Positions 1 to 10,756 of a stretch of 60,000 bases of DNA are shown in pieces (positions within the stretch are counted from its first letter, which is position 1; each line of letters starts with the position of its first letter). Source of the DNA: Membranipora membranacea (taxonomy: Eukaryota; Bryozoa; Gymnolaemata; Cheilostomatida; Membraniporidae); NCBI GenBank assembly GCA_914767715.1, contig OU612068.1, positions 23,004,001 to 23,064,000 on the forward strand, in the 5' to 3' direction. The notes below the pieces were generated by a model that worked only from the letters and a program-made list of their open reading frames with translations, made no database searches and had not been told where the DNA came from. A program made the translations under genes and the position numbers.

Positions 1-556
1 GTTTCAGGCATGTGATTTGAATAGCATGTTAAACAATCAACTCGAGTTTGACTCTTGCATGAGGTCCAGAGTGAGGTCTAGAACCTTGTATGCTTGGGAA
101 TTCCTGAAAATTGCATTTTGGGTAATCTAACATTCTCGGATGACTTTCTGTGAGAGTTGAAGGGGGTTATTATAAATATTCCAGCAGGTTCAAGTCATAT
201 GCTTCATTTGTGTGATATCAAAAGGATGTTCAAACATTCCAAGGCTGGAATTTAAGCTTTGAGTTTCCAGTAAAATGGGGTTAAAGTCTTTTGGATGAGA
301 TCACTAACCCATTATGCTTAGGAGTTCCAGAAATTTGATTTAACATTCTCGTTTGACTTTCACTATTTGCCACAGCAAGCCAGCAGATTCCCAAGCTTTG
401 AGATTCCCAAGCTTTAAATTTGTGATCTACTATTGTACAGGTCACTAAGCTTTTTATCTTCGGAATTTCAGAAAATAGCATGATGGGATTATGTTTTGAC
501 CTTTTTCTGAAAACTTTTTGTCAGCAAGCCAACAGATAGAGTCTATAACTTTGGAT
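1..556. repeat. Thrombospondin intron with about three degenerate repeat copies
   Basis: This stretch has no exon. Diverged copies of one unit are visible near 87-160, 311-395 and 451-540. Each has a 'cttNggaatTcCagaaa' type block followed by a 'GACTTTc' block. The last two also share 'cagcaagccaRcagat'. It looks like an old tandem duplication. Confidence 0.4.
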
Positions 557-562
557 ACATAC

Positions 563-744
563 TATCAGTGTCCTCTTGTCTTGGATTAGGTACTAGTGGA
601 CAGTTATCAGTAGGGTCTGGTATTCCATCATTATCATCATCAGGATCACATATATCACCGAGTCCATCTCCATCAGTATCCAGCTGGTCAGCGTTAGCTA
701 GTATAGGACAATTATCTAAGTTATCCTGTACTCCGTCAGCGTCA
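563..744 (-). CDS. Thrombospondin exon 17 (type 3 repeats, last exon in window)
   Basis: It encodes [20 protein letters not shown] through [18 protein letters not shown]. Donor GTATGT at 562-557, exit phase 1. No further thrombospondin exon is visible between 1 and 556. Confidence 0.9.
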
Positions 745-3700
745 CTGTCAGCGGGAAACAAATTGTGAATAAAGGGATATTACATCAAACTGAGTTTGAT
801 TCATAGACTTCCTAACAAATTAAAGTCTATGGTTTAATTCGAGGTATGCATTGAGAAGGTAACTACTTGCTTCTGTCCGCTACTGGGGAATGATCTACAC
901 TGTATATTGGCTGTCCCTAGTAGCAAACTATTACCTTCTTCATTCAATTTATTCTTACCAACAATGATTTGGGTATTTCCAAAATGCTTCTAGGTATTGG
1001 CAATTTTTGCAAGCCTTGGGTTTGTCAAAAGAAAGCTAATATTATGTCGTTTGTGATATAGAGTTATAATTTCAGAAGTCATGTTGGCTGATTATGTGAC
1101 CACCCCCCCCCCCCCCCCTCAAACTTTATGGTCGGCGGTCAGAAAAATACTAACCTGTCTATTCCAGTATCACACACGTCTCCCACCAGATCTACATCTA
1201 TATCATCCTACGAAGTAAAGCAATGAGATCGAAATATATAAGTCTTATTGATAGGTAATAGCAGATGGCAAAAGGTTCTAATTTTAATAAGGTTTTCAAA
1301 CTTGTACCATCAATATTGCGAGCTATACATGATATTCAAAATACATTAGATATGCCAGGGAGACTCAGCCATTTTTTAACTAGTTTGATGTCCATGCCGA
1401 AGGTCGATGCACCGTTAAACTCTAACTATACAGGATAACAATCCAATCATTCCATCTCATGGTTAGAAAATACCAATACTACACTTTCTGAGTGCATTGG
1501 GGGTTATTGATAGAAATATACCTGTTCAGCATTGTAGTCATATGGACAGTTATCACAGACATCACCTACACCATCCTTATCTCTATCTGCCTGGTTTACA
1601 TTAGGTGTGTATGGACAGTTATCATTCTCATTCAGTATACCTGTAAAATGCGATGATGATAATAAAGGTTGGATGATTGAATATATATAGAGCAGTGCAA
1701 TATAAAAACACTGTTGTGAATCCATTGGTAAATTTAAAGTCATGCTCTACAAGATGATAGTTGAACCAAGGTTTACTTCAAAATTAATATTATGTGAGGT
1801 ATATGACCAAACTCATAGTATAATTGAGCGCATGGTGTGGAGGTTTGAGATGAAAAATATATCTAGCAATATCAAATCAACATTGGTTACTTTTTTGTAT
1901 TTAATATCTACATATATTAGATATCAGATATTAAAAAAACAATTCTAAACTCACCATCATTGTCAGCATCGGGGTCACAGAGGTCACCCATACCGTCCCC
2001 ATCGCTGTCCTTCTGATCAGGGTTAGCTATAGTAGGACAGTTATCACATGCGTCGCCCACATTGTCTATGTTACGCCCATCCTCGGTCTCTACATGATCC
2101 TGGTTCTCCTGTCCCGGATTTGGTGTAAGCGGACAGTTATCCTGAAAATAAAGAGCATGGTGTGCTGTAACATCATGTCCAGAGGGTTCGGTCATTGATG
2201 TCTAAATTGAAAAATGATTGATCATTCACGGTGAATTCTCTCCACAAAACAAACCGAACCCCTTTCGAACTTTTTAGAATTCCACAGAATCAAAAGTTTG
2301 GTCTAGCCTTATTCAGAAGTGCAGACGGATTTCAGGTGAATCTTTTGAGCAGTTGCGGCTTTTACTTTTCATTGTATTCCTCTTCTCTCGTGGAGTTCTA
2401 TGACTTGTCTAGGGACTGGATGATATATTATATTGGTATACACATTTCTGCCTAACAAAAAAACACTATTGTCGTTTTAATAATTCTTAGCCAGTGTTCG
2501 TCTGGCCGATCAAAGTGTAAAAGCGTGTAGAAGTTAGAGATACATGGTCTATGCATTGTGTTCTATAGAGTGGTACCTTAACAGGGTTGTGAATGTTACA
2601 GGATATGACTTACTGGATCATTGATAATTCCATCATCATCAGCATCAATATCACAAGCATCACCGATACCATCACCGTCAGCGTCCTCCTGCCCTGAGTT
2701 AGGTGTCAGTCTACAGTTATCCTAGGGAGATAAGGGTCATTATTGGATATATGATTTTCACTCCAAAGATATATAAAAATATTAGAGTTTTGCAAACATT
2801 AATTTCTAAGCGTTACATATGCTGCACCTCTTTCCCTAGCTCTAGATGTGTTGTATCTTAGGCCTTTGGTTTATCATAATCATGATATTAATATTGATTT
2901 TAATGGAGCTTCCAGTGAGCCCTATAAGCTGGCCAGGTTAAAAGGTGGATCCATTGAGTGGGCCAGCATTAAACAAGGCACATTATGACCTCCACCTATC
3001 ATAAGCTACACCACACCACCAACCCAAGCCAAATATCAATTCTCATAGACTTAATCATCTGCACAAAATGAGCATCATCACTGCACATATATTGGCAGCC
3101 TAGTTGGGCCACTAAGTACATAAGACACTTAAGAAAACATTTACTCTGACAGGCATCGACCCGATGCCTGTCCTCCTTCGAAGACAAGACAACGCATTGT
3201 CTGAGACACATCTCAGTCTCACATACCTGTTTGCAAGACTTCTCATCACAGTTCAGATCGGCGTCTGGTATTCCATCCACATCCGTGTCTATATCACATT
3301 CCAAACCGTTACCAGCATATCCGACCTTACACTGCATACACAATCAGTACATTATCGGGGTATGTGGGCTAGGGTTGCACACAACACATTCCAACCCACT
3401 ACGGTCAAAAATGTGTAACAAATGAACTGGCTGACCCTTCTTACGCATACAACTATATCAATTTGTTGATGCAGAGAGGACCATTAATTTACATTGACAA
3501 TGACAAAGTGGGTAATCCAAGTGCACAGACAGTTGGAAATGCGAGTTTGTAGCTTTACATTATCGAACATTCTTGTTAATGATGTAATGCTACTAACTCG
3601 CTGATTAATGTTACGCATAGCAATTATTAACATGAGCGACTGGACTCAAATTTTTGTTTGCAAACTAATCTCACCTGACAGACTGGGTACTGCAGACCAG

Positions 3701-6700
3701 GACGTCTCACACATCGAGCATTCACATGACAGATCTTACCTCCGTCCCTCGATGGACAGAATCTGGGATGTCTTCTACACCCATGTGTACCATTACCGAG
3801 GTATCCAAAAGCGCAGGGTCCGCACTCAAATGAGCCCTTAAGTGCAAAATGCATACATTATTAGCTAGCTATATAATGGTGTCGCGGCAGGTGCTGGTCG
3901 TTGCTGCTAAAATAAATTTGTTGTTGACTTGAGCAGAAAAAATTCAAAAAGGAAACCTTCACTTTTGTCTCAGTCGTATATACTCAGTAATAAGTAGTTG
4001 TGTTCACTTTAGCAAAGAGCAGGTAACTCTAAAAGAGCTCAATGAGCCATGTCACCTACTCCCCCCCTCCATCTATCCTGTACCTTATGACTTCTAATAA
4101 TACACAGACACACTCACCGGGTTATTCAGACAGTCTGTGTGCTCAGGGCAGTCAGCATTATCTATCAAACACTCATCAATGTCAAGACACTCCTGCAACA
4201 AAATAAAATCACATTATTCATCAAGATTCACTTGAAGTTGATTCTTTTAATACGAGGTTGGTGTGTTTTTACTCTTCAAAGTAATGAGGTAACCTATGTG
4301 TGAAATGACAATTTTGAAATTTAACTATAACTATGTGATTATCAGATTTTAACAGTCAGTAAGTATGTAATGTGTGCCTAACCCTTATCGTAGAGCTCCA
4401 CTCCTGATCTGGGGCTACATACATGATCAGTGGGACTGGTATACCTAACCCTTATCGTAGAGCTCCACTCCTGATTTGGGGCTACATACATGATCAGTGG
4501 GACTGGTATACCTAACCCTTATCGTAGAGCTCCACTCCTGATCTGGGGCTACATACATGATCAGTGGGACTGGTATAGTACTCCTGATCTGGGGCTACAT
4601 ACATGATCAGTGGGACTGGTATAGTACTCCTGATCTGGGGCTACATACATGATCAGTGGGACTGGTATAGTACTCCTGATCTGGGGCTACATACATGATC
4701 AGTGGGACTGGTATAGTACTCCTGATCTGGGGCTACATACGTGATCAGTGGGACTGGTATAGTACATCACTGTACTGTTATAATTACCTGTTTGTTATTA
4801 CGAGCGAAGTCCAGACCAGGTTGAGCTATATAATCTTCCCCTTCGTAGCCTGTGGGACAAAGTCCACACATATAACTACCCTCAGAGTTAATACACTGTG
4901 TCAGATCATCACAAGGTGAGGCCATCACACACTACAAAAAGTACAACAATTACATTGGGATAAAATTGTAAATGACAGTGTTACATTGTTTGGTATGTCT
5001 GAACAAACCTGTCCGCTGATTATAATATGTTTGATCAGCTTTTTTATCCATCCGGGTGCCAAGGGATATTCTCCCATGGATATAAAAAGGGAGTTAGATT
5101 GGTCACTGTATGCTCCTTGCATTTCAACAATATGATAGCTACTTTAGCTCCAGATCTCGGATTTAGACAACCTAAACCATAAGGCTGGTTATCTAGTTTT
5201 TATATCTATGCATTCTCCCTTGAGAAAAGACTAAATCTAAACATACACATTTTATTTCATACTGTAAAAGAAATACACATGTGCCTTTACACTTACCTCA
5301 TCGATATCTATACACTCTAGACCGTTACCCTGCCAACCAGGGGGACAATCTCCACACACAGGACCAGTAAGTGTGTCAGTACAGCGAACTCCTGCAAAAC
5401 AAGGATCCAGCTCACATGTCTCTGTACAGTTGTTCTTTGTGCCGTCTCCACTGTACCCAAATGGACAAGGTCCACACTCCGGTCCGAACCTAGTGTCTGT
5501 ACACTCAACTCCTAAAAATTGGAATAGACGGCATAAAAACTCAATGTGATTTTGGACACAGAAGCATTGATTTCAGGTGATATGGATGCCAAGGTCGCTT
5601 CCTTTAATTTTATTTACTGATATTTGAAAACAAGACACTGGAGTTTCTCAACATACAAAAAAAAATGTATAAAGGAGAAGAAAAGTTAGCAGTCAATCAT
5701 TGCCAACTTCATAATTACAATGTGCTACAAACCTTGAAAAGGCTTCACAAACTTTTACTTGAAAACGTGCAGAACCCAGAATGCTGTCCAAAATCATGGA
5801 ATAATGTATGAATAATATAATGTAATATTGTGTTTTGTACATACTGGGAAAGCAGGGCTCATCCACACATTTGATGTCACTGTCACATTCTTCTCCATCT
5901 CCGCTGAATCCCAGAGGACATTCTCCACACTGGTATCCTGTATCTGAAACATGTAATAGTATTGTGAGACTTAAGGGAGGAAATGGTGAACCCATCTAAA
6001 TTTAGCCAAAATGATACAAATTTTAAGTGTTTAATTTAGATATGGTTTATTTACCACTTGGGAAAATATTTGAGCATAAGATAAACTCAGTACAGTGTCA
6101 GCGCAGTGCAAAACATAAGATGTGCTGTGAACGCTGAAACTGTGGATCTTCATCGCAAATGAAATCATATGTATTTGAATTAACTCTATTAAAGTGACCA
6201 TCCAAAAGGACTCAAACGCTTAAATGTGAAAACTTACTTGTATCAGTACAGTCGACACCTGGAAAGCAAGGGTCATCGGCGCAAGTGATTAGTGGTATAC
6301 ATTCAATACCATCACCTGTCATACTCTGAGGGCATGCTCCACACTGATAGCCAGTAGGGGTGGGTGTACACACCACCCCGGGATAGCAGGGATCAGCTGC
6401 ACATGTCACACACTGGGACTGAGGCTGCTCAGCTAGGGATGACTGTGTTGTGGTTGTTCTCCCTCTGAATCTACGCCTGCCAAGTATACCTCTCAGACTG
6501 TCAAAACCTTCATCATCTGCACAAATATATAATAGAATGTGTCATTTGTAGTATTAATAAGCCATTTGGATGCAGCACAACTTAAGGTACCAAAGAATTC
6601 ATAGGTATTAGATAATGGTCATCAGTGGTGGGTAGTGGCTCATAATGGAGAAAGTATCTCATAACCATTGTGTGTACTTCTACATTCGGAAATGTGGGTC

Positions 6701-9700
6701 TACAGGCCCACAGGAATGAACTCCCTCTTTCATTGCCCACAGTAATGGCTCATTAATGTTAACTGGGTATTTTCTCTTTTAGCTATTTGGCATTGCATGC
6801 ATTTGGAATTACCTTTTCATATTAAATGACAAGCGTTTTGATTTAATTTCTGTATAAGTAAACAACAAAATTATCTATAATGCTCACCTCGGTCCAGTTC
6901 ACATATAGGGCAGGCGTCAAGGATATCTTTAATAGCCTGAGTATCGTCCATGTTTTCTCTCATGTTTCTCTGTAGATCCTTGAGAGCATTTGTGATCTCT
7001 GTCAGCTGGCTTGTGATCAGCTCAGATTCTGGCAAATATTAGGAAACATTCCCTTGTAGCAGGTGTCCAACAACGTATAAAAAGGGAAGACAACTCACTG
7101 CTGGATATTAGAGAAATTTTACGCTGAGAGAAACAAAATCCAATAAAAATCTTAGTAATAATTTCAATCATATGTTAATTATTGAATAAATGATGAGGTT
7201 TCTTTCCACAGGACATGTCCTAAAGCTTACCAGTACTGGGAATTCTGTTGTTGACAAGGGGATCGAAAGTTCTTGATCCACTTCTCCCCCTCTGCGCATC
7301 CTCCCCTGCTGTTACTTCTGGAGTAGTCACTAAAGGTGAAGCAGTGGGGACAGGTGTTGTTGTACGTGAGATAAGATTGGAACGCCTTCTGAATGCATCA
7401 CATACCTCTAGATCACCAAGCAAGTCTGATGGCTTCACTCCTCGAAGGTTTGCCTTAGTTAAGCCTGTGACAACCTGAATAACATTGAAAAGAAACATAC
7501 ATTTTGATATTTTGTCTAAACAAACTCTCGTTTGTGGTGTTGGGGCAGTTAAAAGATTGGAAAGTAAATTTTATGAACAAAGCTTTAATTTTTAGTTACA
7601 AGTTGTGAATCTTCAATCGAGAAACGAAGAGAATCACAGGTTTCTCAAGATGACTGTGCACACATTTTCAAAATGACCGATGAGAGCAATGATAGTGATG
7701 CATGTTGACGCCCATATAAACAGATAGGGTTACCAGGTAATTTGCCATTGCTGTTGCAATCACTCAAAACTATAATTTTAAAATGATTCAACAATATTAA
7801 ATTTACCTAAAACTCAAGATTGAGCTCCGAGTTTTGTTTGTTTAGGCACATTGTAATGAAATTTTAGAAAATTTAGATCATCGAGTGCACATATTGAGTA
7901 TCATAATTCATTCAACATGTTTACTGTGTTTAAAATTAAGAATGTCACACAGGTTTTAAATCATAACCAAACCCATATGATGAAACGTAGCTGGATAAGT
8001 AATTATGCAGCCAGCATGATTTTTTTGTGATTCACGTCAACAAGATAAAAATTTGTATGATTGTAACCAAAATTACTTTTTTTAAATATTTAATTTAATT
8101 CTTCCCACAATCACCTCGACATGTGGCATCAGGATGTTTTATTGACATTGCCAGCCAAAATATTTATCATCTTCCAGCTCAGAATTTGCTTCAAGGTCAA
8201 CAAAAAGAGACCTCACAAGAAGTATTGATGGGATATTAAATACACATTGTCTAAGGTTTGAATAAGGCTTGAGATAAAGAACTTTAAGGCAGAAATTGGC
8301 TAGCATCCCATAATAAATTATACTCTGGGGTTTCAAATGATAATAAATCGCTAAGTTTTCAATATTGGCCAAGGAATAATGGGGTTGTGCTATGTGCCCT
8401 TACCTGTACATTTGATTGAATTCTAGAGACAAGGTCTGCCAGTCCCGGTTCCAGGTGAGTTCTGGATCCTGGTTTACAGTTGACATAGATTCTCATGTCA
8501 TTACGCAGGAATGTTTTAATATTGTTTATTTGTAGGATGATGAAAACAGGGTCCAGACCGCTGATCCTGAAATCTCCGTACTTCGAGGTCCGGCCATTTC
8601 GCTCTATGGTTACTGAAAAAATGATGTAATAATGTATAATGTAATAATTTATAATGTAATAATGTATATGATTACTAGTTAATTGTTACATTATATAAAC
8701 AATTTCCTCATCAGCCCTAAGAATTATTGTTCCAATAATGCCTTCAAAATTCACTGGGTGTATTCGGCCCACTCGTTTTTTAACTTTCACTACATAATAC
8801 AATACTTCCTAAAGCTAATCAATTTCAAATGTCACAGACAGAATGTTTTTCCCATTTGAATCCCACATGTAAGAAACATCTTATCCTCTGCAGGCTTATC
8901 ACAATGTTCAACCTATTCATGCCCCTTACAAACAGTTCTTGGCAACATCAAGTCTCCAATCCAGTAAACACTGTTAGCACTCATGTTTTGTCAGAATGAA
9001 AAATAGCAAAAACTGAACAACGACTCAAATAATATGAAAATGTATATAACGAATGGCGTCCGCAACAAAATTGCATCTCCCAATATGCACAAAGACATAA
9101 CCCTTGTCATCACACAACAAGCACAGGTAGCCATATTTTTGCATGAAAGGATAACTCTGAATAATCAAATCATGAAGAGCAGGAGCCTCGGAACCTTGGC
9201 TAACTGCCACATGTCATGTTATGAAATCCTTACCCTTGGCCCAGTTAGTATTTTTCTCGTTCCTCTGCAGGTATACGTTTATGTATTCCTGGGAACCTTC
9301 TTGTATCTGGAACACAGAGATGGGGTCTGTAGGAGGTAGATTCACTTCTCCCAGCAGAGTGATAGATCGCGTCACGCTGCTGACATGGTTAGCCAACCAT
9401 GCGGCATCTCCATATACACATATCCATAGCACTGAAATAATGTACAAAATTAGCAATAATTGTCAAAGGAAAGTATACTTCTGAAATGTTGAGAAAAGTT
9501 CTACTGGTAGTTACCCTTTACACTGATAAAAAACAAATCATTTGTCTAGATAATAATATGAAGTATTCTTCATCTACAGATATAAGTTTCTGACATCATC
9601 ACGCGTTTCCTAGCAGGAAATTATCCACAAAACACAGATGAATTGCATAGAAAACAAGATGATAGAAAGAATCATAAACTTACTTACCAGAATAGCTGAG

Positions 9701-9721
9701 GAATGTTATGGCAAGCCTCAT
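563..9721 (-). CDS. Thrombospondin (coiled-coil oligomeric, COMP/THBS3-5-like), 17 exons, 3' end missing
   Basis: This is a secreted, calcium-binding matrix glycoprotein. Joined exons (9721-9688, 9431-9234, 8612-8404, 7474-7231, 7028-6888, 6516-6238, 5943-5845, 5511-5297, 4931-4788, 4192-4118, 3836-3675, 3331-3227, 2721-2614, 2141-1955, 1640-1522, 1207-1155, 744-563) give 851 residues without a stop. Domains in order: signal peptide (about 1-21); N-terminal laminin-G-like domain (about 22-190); Thr/Pro-rich linker; heptad coiled coil (about 230-266) ending in a CPIC motif (Cys268, Cys271) typical of oligomerisation; a basic RRRFRGR stretch; seven EGF-like modules; then thrombospondin type 3 calcium repeats with repeated DxDxDG and DNCP motifs. 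There is no TSP type 1 repeat or von Willebrand C module, which places it in the pentameric group B. The last codon here is split (phase 1), so the remaining type 3 repeat and the L-lectin-like C-terminal domain lie beyond position 1. Vertebrate group B proteins have four EGF modules, so the array is longer here. The family is certain; orthology to a single vertebrate member is not. Confidence 0.95.
1103..1118. repeat. Poly-C run (16 C)
   Basis: An uninterrupted run of 16 C lies in the intron just past the donor of exon 16 (in gene orientation, poly-G 37-52 nt past the exon end). Confidence 0.95.
1155..1207 (-). CDS. Thrombospondin exon 16 (short type 3 exon)
   Basis: 53 nt encoding [17 protein letters not shown], the conserved type 3 segment seen in all thrombospondins. 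Donor GTTAGT, exit phase 2. Confidence 0.85.
1522..1640 (-). CDS. Thrombospondin exon 15 (type 3 repeats)
   Basis: It encodes [20 protein letters not shown] and [17 protein letters not shown]. Entry phase 1 and exit phase 0 agree with both neighbours. Confidence 0.9.
1955..2141 (-). CDS. Thrombospondin exon 14 (type 3 repeats)
   Basis: It encodes [12 protein letters not shown], a somewhat longer loop ([12 protein letters not shown]), then [20 protein letters not shown] and [12 protein letters not shown]. Exit phase 1. Confidence 0.9.
2614..2721 (-). CDS. Thrombospondin exon 13 (type 3 repeat)
   Basis: 108 nt, phase 0-0. It encodes [20 protein letters not shown] and the acidic DIDADDDG calcium motif, matching the COMP segment that follows the RQCRK linker. 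Confidence 0.9.
3227..3331 (-). CDS. Thrombospondin exon 12 (last EGF to first type 3 repeat)
   Basis: It encodes [12 protein letters not shown] and then [21 protein letters not shown], the junction between the EGF array and the calcium repeats. The donor is GTATGT at 3226-3221. The frame stays open for a further 228 nt past this donor (see findings). Confidence 0.9.
3675..3836 (-). CDS. Thrombospondin exon 11 (EGF modules 6 and 7)
   Basis: It encodes [20 protein letters not shown], then [16 protein letters not shown]. This lines up with the last EGF of COMP and THBS4. An N-glycosylation site (NGT) is present. Confidence 0.9.
4118..4192 (-). CDS. Thrombospondin exon 10 (EGF module 6, first half)
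   Basis: 75 nt, phase 0-0, encoding [19 protein letters not shown], a calcium-binding EGF entry. The fold is completed by exon 11. Confidence 0.9.
4377..4765. repeat. Nested tandem array: 3 x 67 bp then about 4 x 46 bp
   Basis: Three 67-bp units start at 4377, 4444 and 4511. Each is a unique block starting CCTAACCCTTATCGTAG joined to a shared block starting ACTCCTGATCTGGGGCTACA. From 4576 the shared block repeats alone at a strict 46-bp period (4576, 4622, 4668, 4714, ending near 4765). Copies differ by single bases, such as GATTTGGGG in the second 67-bp unit and ACGTGATC in the last unit. The array fills most of the intron between exons 9 and 10. Confidence 0.97.
4788..4931 (-). CDS. Thrombospondin exon 9 (EGF module 5)
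   Basis: It encodes a calcium-binding EGF-like module ([19 protein letters not shown]). The final loop is longer and less regular than in its neighbours ([16 protein letters not shown]). The tandem repeat array begins 23 bp beyond the donor, in the intron. Confidence 0.9.
5297..5511 (-). CDS. Thrombospondin exon 8 (EGF modules 3 and 4)
   Basis: It completes EGF module 3 ([12 protein letters not shown]) and encodes module 4 ([12 protein letters not shown] ... GNGLEC), ending with the DIDE calcium-binding EGF entry motif. The acceptor is TTTTTAG and the exit phase is 0. Confidence 0.9.
5845..5943 (-). CDS. Thrombospondin exon 7 (EGF module 2/3)
   Basis: It encodes [19 protein letters not shown], the end of EGF module 2, and CVDEPCFP, the start of module 3. 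99 nt, phase 1-1, a symmetrical exon that can be duplicated without a frameshift. Confidence 0.9.
6238..6516 (-). CDS. Thrombospondin exon 6 (basic linker, EGF module 1 and start of module 2)
   Basis: It opens with a linker that contains RRRFRGR (6478-6458) and TTTTQSS, then EGF-like module 1 (CAADPCYPG ... GDGIEC) and the first half of module 2 ([15 protein letters not shown]). Phase 1 at both ends. Confidence 0.9.
6888..7028 (-). CDS. Thrombospondin exon 5 (oligomerisation coiled coil)
   Basis: It encodes a heptad helix with hydrophobic positions in [17 protein letters not shown], ending in [10 protein letters not shown]. The paired cysteines after the helix match the inter-subunit disulphides of the pentameric thrombospondins (COMP, THBS3, THBS4). 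Confidence 0.9.
7231..7474 (-). CDS. Thrombospondin exon 4 (N-terminal domain end and Thr/Pro linker)
   Basis: It completes the N-terminal domain (one Cys in DLEVCDAF), then a Thr/Pro/Ser-rich linker ([19 protein letters not shown]) likely to be O-glycosylated. Donor GTAAGC, phase 1. Confidence 0.87.
7475..8403. other. Thrombospondin intron 3, no gene seen
   Basis: 929 bp of AT-rich intron. I see no open frame with splice sites and no clear repeat. Confidence 0.6.
8404..8612 (-). CDS. Thrombospondin exon 3 (N-terminal domain)
   Basis: It encodes the strand-rich core of the N-terminal domain, including [17 protein letters not shown] and a single Cys in YVNCKPG. The acceptor follows a TTTTTTCAG tract. 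The exon ends in phase 0 at GTAAGG. Confidence 0.87.
8627..8668. repeat. AT-rich tandem repeat, period 15 bp
   Basis: About three copies of ATAATGTATAATGTA-type units lie in thrombospondin intron 2, 15 bp upstream of the exon 3 acceptor in gene orientation. Confidence 0.7.
9234..9431 (-). CDS. Thrombospondin exon 2 (end of signal peptide, N-terminal domain)
   Basis: The acceptor TTATTTCAG is followed by [10 protein letters not shown], the rest of the signal peptide with a likely cleavage after GDA. Next comes the start of the N-terminal laminin-G-like domain ([18 protein letters not shown]). The donor is GTAAGG, phase 1. Confidence 0.85.
9688..9721 (-). CDS. Thrombospondin exon 1 (start codon, signal peptide)
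   Basis: ATG at 9721-9719 opens [11 protein letters not shown], a hydrophobic signal-peptide start. Donor GTAAGTA lies at 9687-9681. The exon ends in phase 1, and its last G joins TG of exon 2 to make Val, continuing the hydrophobic core. Confidence 0.85.
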
Positions 9722-9955
9722 GATGCTTTATGAAGTCATAGACAGCCTATGATATGTATGCTATGTACCACCACAGAGTGTCAGCGATGTTAGCTAATGA
9801 GAAGCAGTGCCGCCCAGCTGGACCTCCGAGTTGAAAATAATTTCTCGAAACAATTCCTAGTGGCAAGGTTTCAATTAAGCTCTTATAAATGTAAAGCTTA
9901 CAGCAAATACCAATCGCAAGTGATGCTTTTTTTGATGAAGCTGCCATCATCTATG

Positions 9956-9963
9956 CTTTTATA
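9956..9963 (-). promoter_or_regulatory. Candidate TATA box for thrombospondin
   Basis: The minus strand reads TATAAAAG, about 235 bp upstream of the thrombospondin ATG, inside the gap of roughly 0.9 kb after the convertase poly(A) signal. A start about 30 bp downstream would give a 5'UTR near 200 nt. A weaker TATA-like site (TTATAAG) lies near 9883-9889. Confidence 0.4.
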
Positions 9964-10653
9964 ATGTTTGAGATGAGTTTTGGGGTTTGACTGTAACGTA
10001 TCCCCTAATAAAAATCAGCCGGATTGTTCAACTGTAATCATTTAACATACAGGGTGCAACAAATCTCGACAAAAAATACTAACACTTACACAATCCAAAT
10101 CTTCCCTTTCACCAAATCCGATTAGAAAACAAATTAAACCAAGTACAAGGAATGATTTGAAAAATAAATGAAAATTAATGTCAGCATTTCAAAACAACCC
10201 TGAAAAAACGACCGAATTTTGCTAAGAGCCGACTCATTTCTATAAATGGACGTTGAAAATTATGTCAAAACAATACTTTCCCCTGAGGGCCAAAAGGTCA
10301 TGCTATTGTCTAGCTGTTGCTAATATATTATGTGTTGGATTAAGTTGTCATGTATAATTGATGAAGGCTATGCAACAAGCCTCTCTTTCAAATTACTAGG
10401 ATATTAAAAATCACAGGTATATGCGCAAGACATGTACTTTTCATGAGTGTATGCTAAAAACTACCAGTTCTGATGGGTTTTTGGCAATACCCATAGACTT
10501 AATAATTATTATAAAGTCTATGCAATACCACAGTATTTCCAAAGAGAAGAGTTCTTCTTTACTTATAACCTTAAAGATAAACCAATGCCTAGCACAATGT
10601 CAGGTTATTGGAATGAATTGTGAATGTTAGAAGTTTGGTAATGATAAACACTA
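9964..10653. other. Intergenic gap between convertase 3' end and thrombospondin promoter
   Basis: No coding exon is recognised on either strand. The plus-strand frame at 10421-10630 (69 aa) has no recognisable motif and I treat it as chance. Confidence 0.6.
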
Positions 10654-10659
10654 TTTATT
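10654..10659 (-). terminator. Poly(A) signal AATAAA of the convertase
   Basis: AATAAA on the minus strand, 98 nt after the TAA stop. It is the first such hexamer downstream. Confidence 0.6.
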
Positions 10660-10756
10660 ATTTGCTGCGAAATATAAATCTAGTACATGCACACTGTTAG
10701 CTTTCTGCACCAACACCGACCATGATTGTCTGAATGACTGTCTTCTGCTGATTGTA

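Noticed and set aside
568-768. Plus-strand Ser-rich open frame
   Set aside because: It is the antisense shadow of the thrombospondin type 3 repeats in exon 17.
4695-4919. Plus-strand 74-aa open frame
   Set aside because: It runs through the tandem array and antisense to exon 9; it is a by-product of the repeat.
7248-7478. Plus-strand 76-aa open frame
   Set aside because: Antisense shadow of thrombospondin exon 4.
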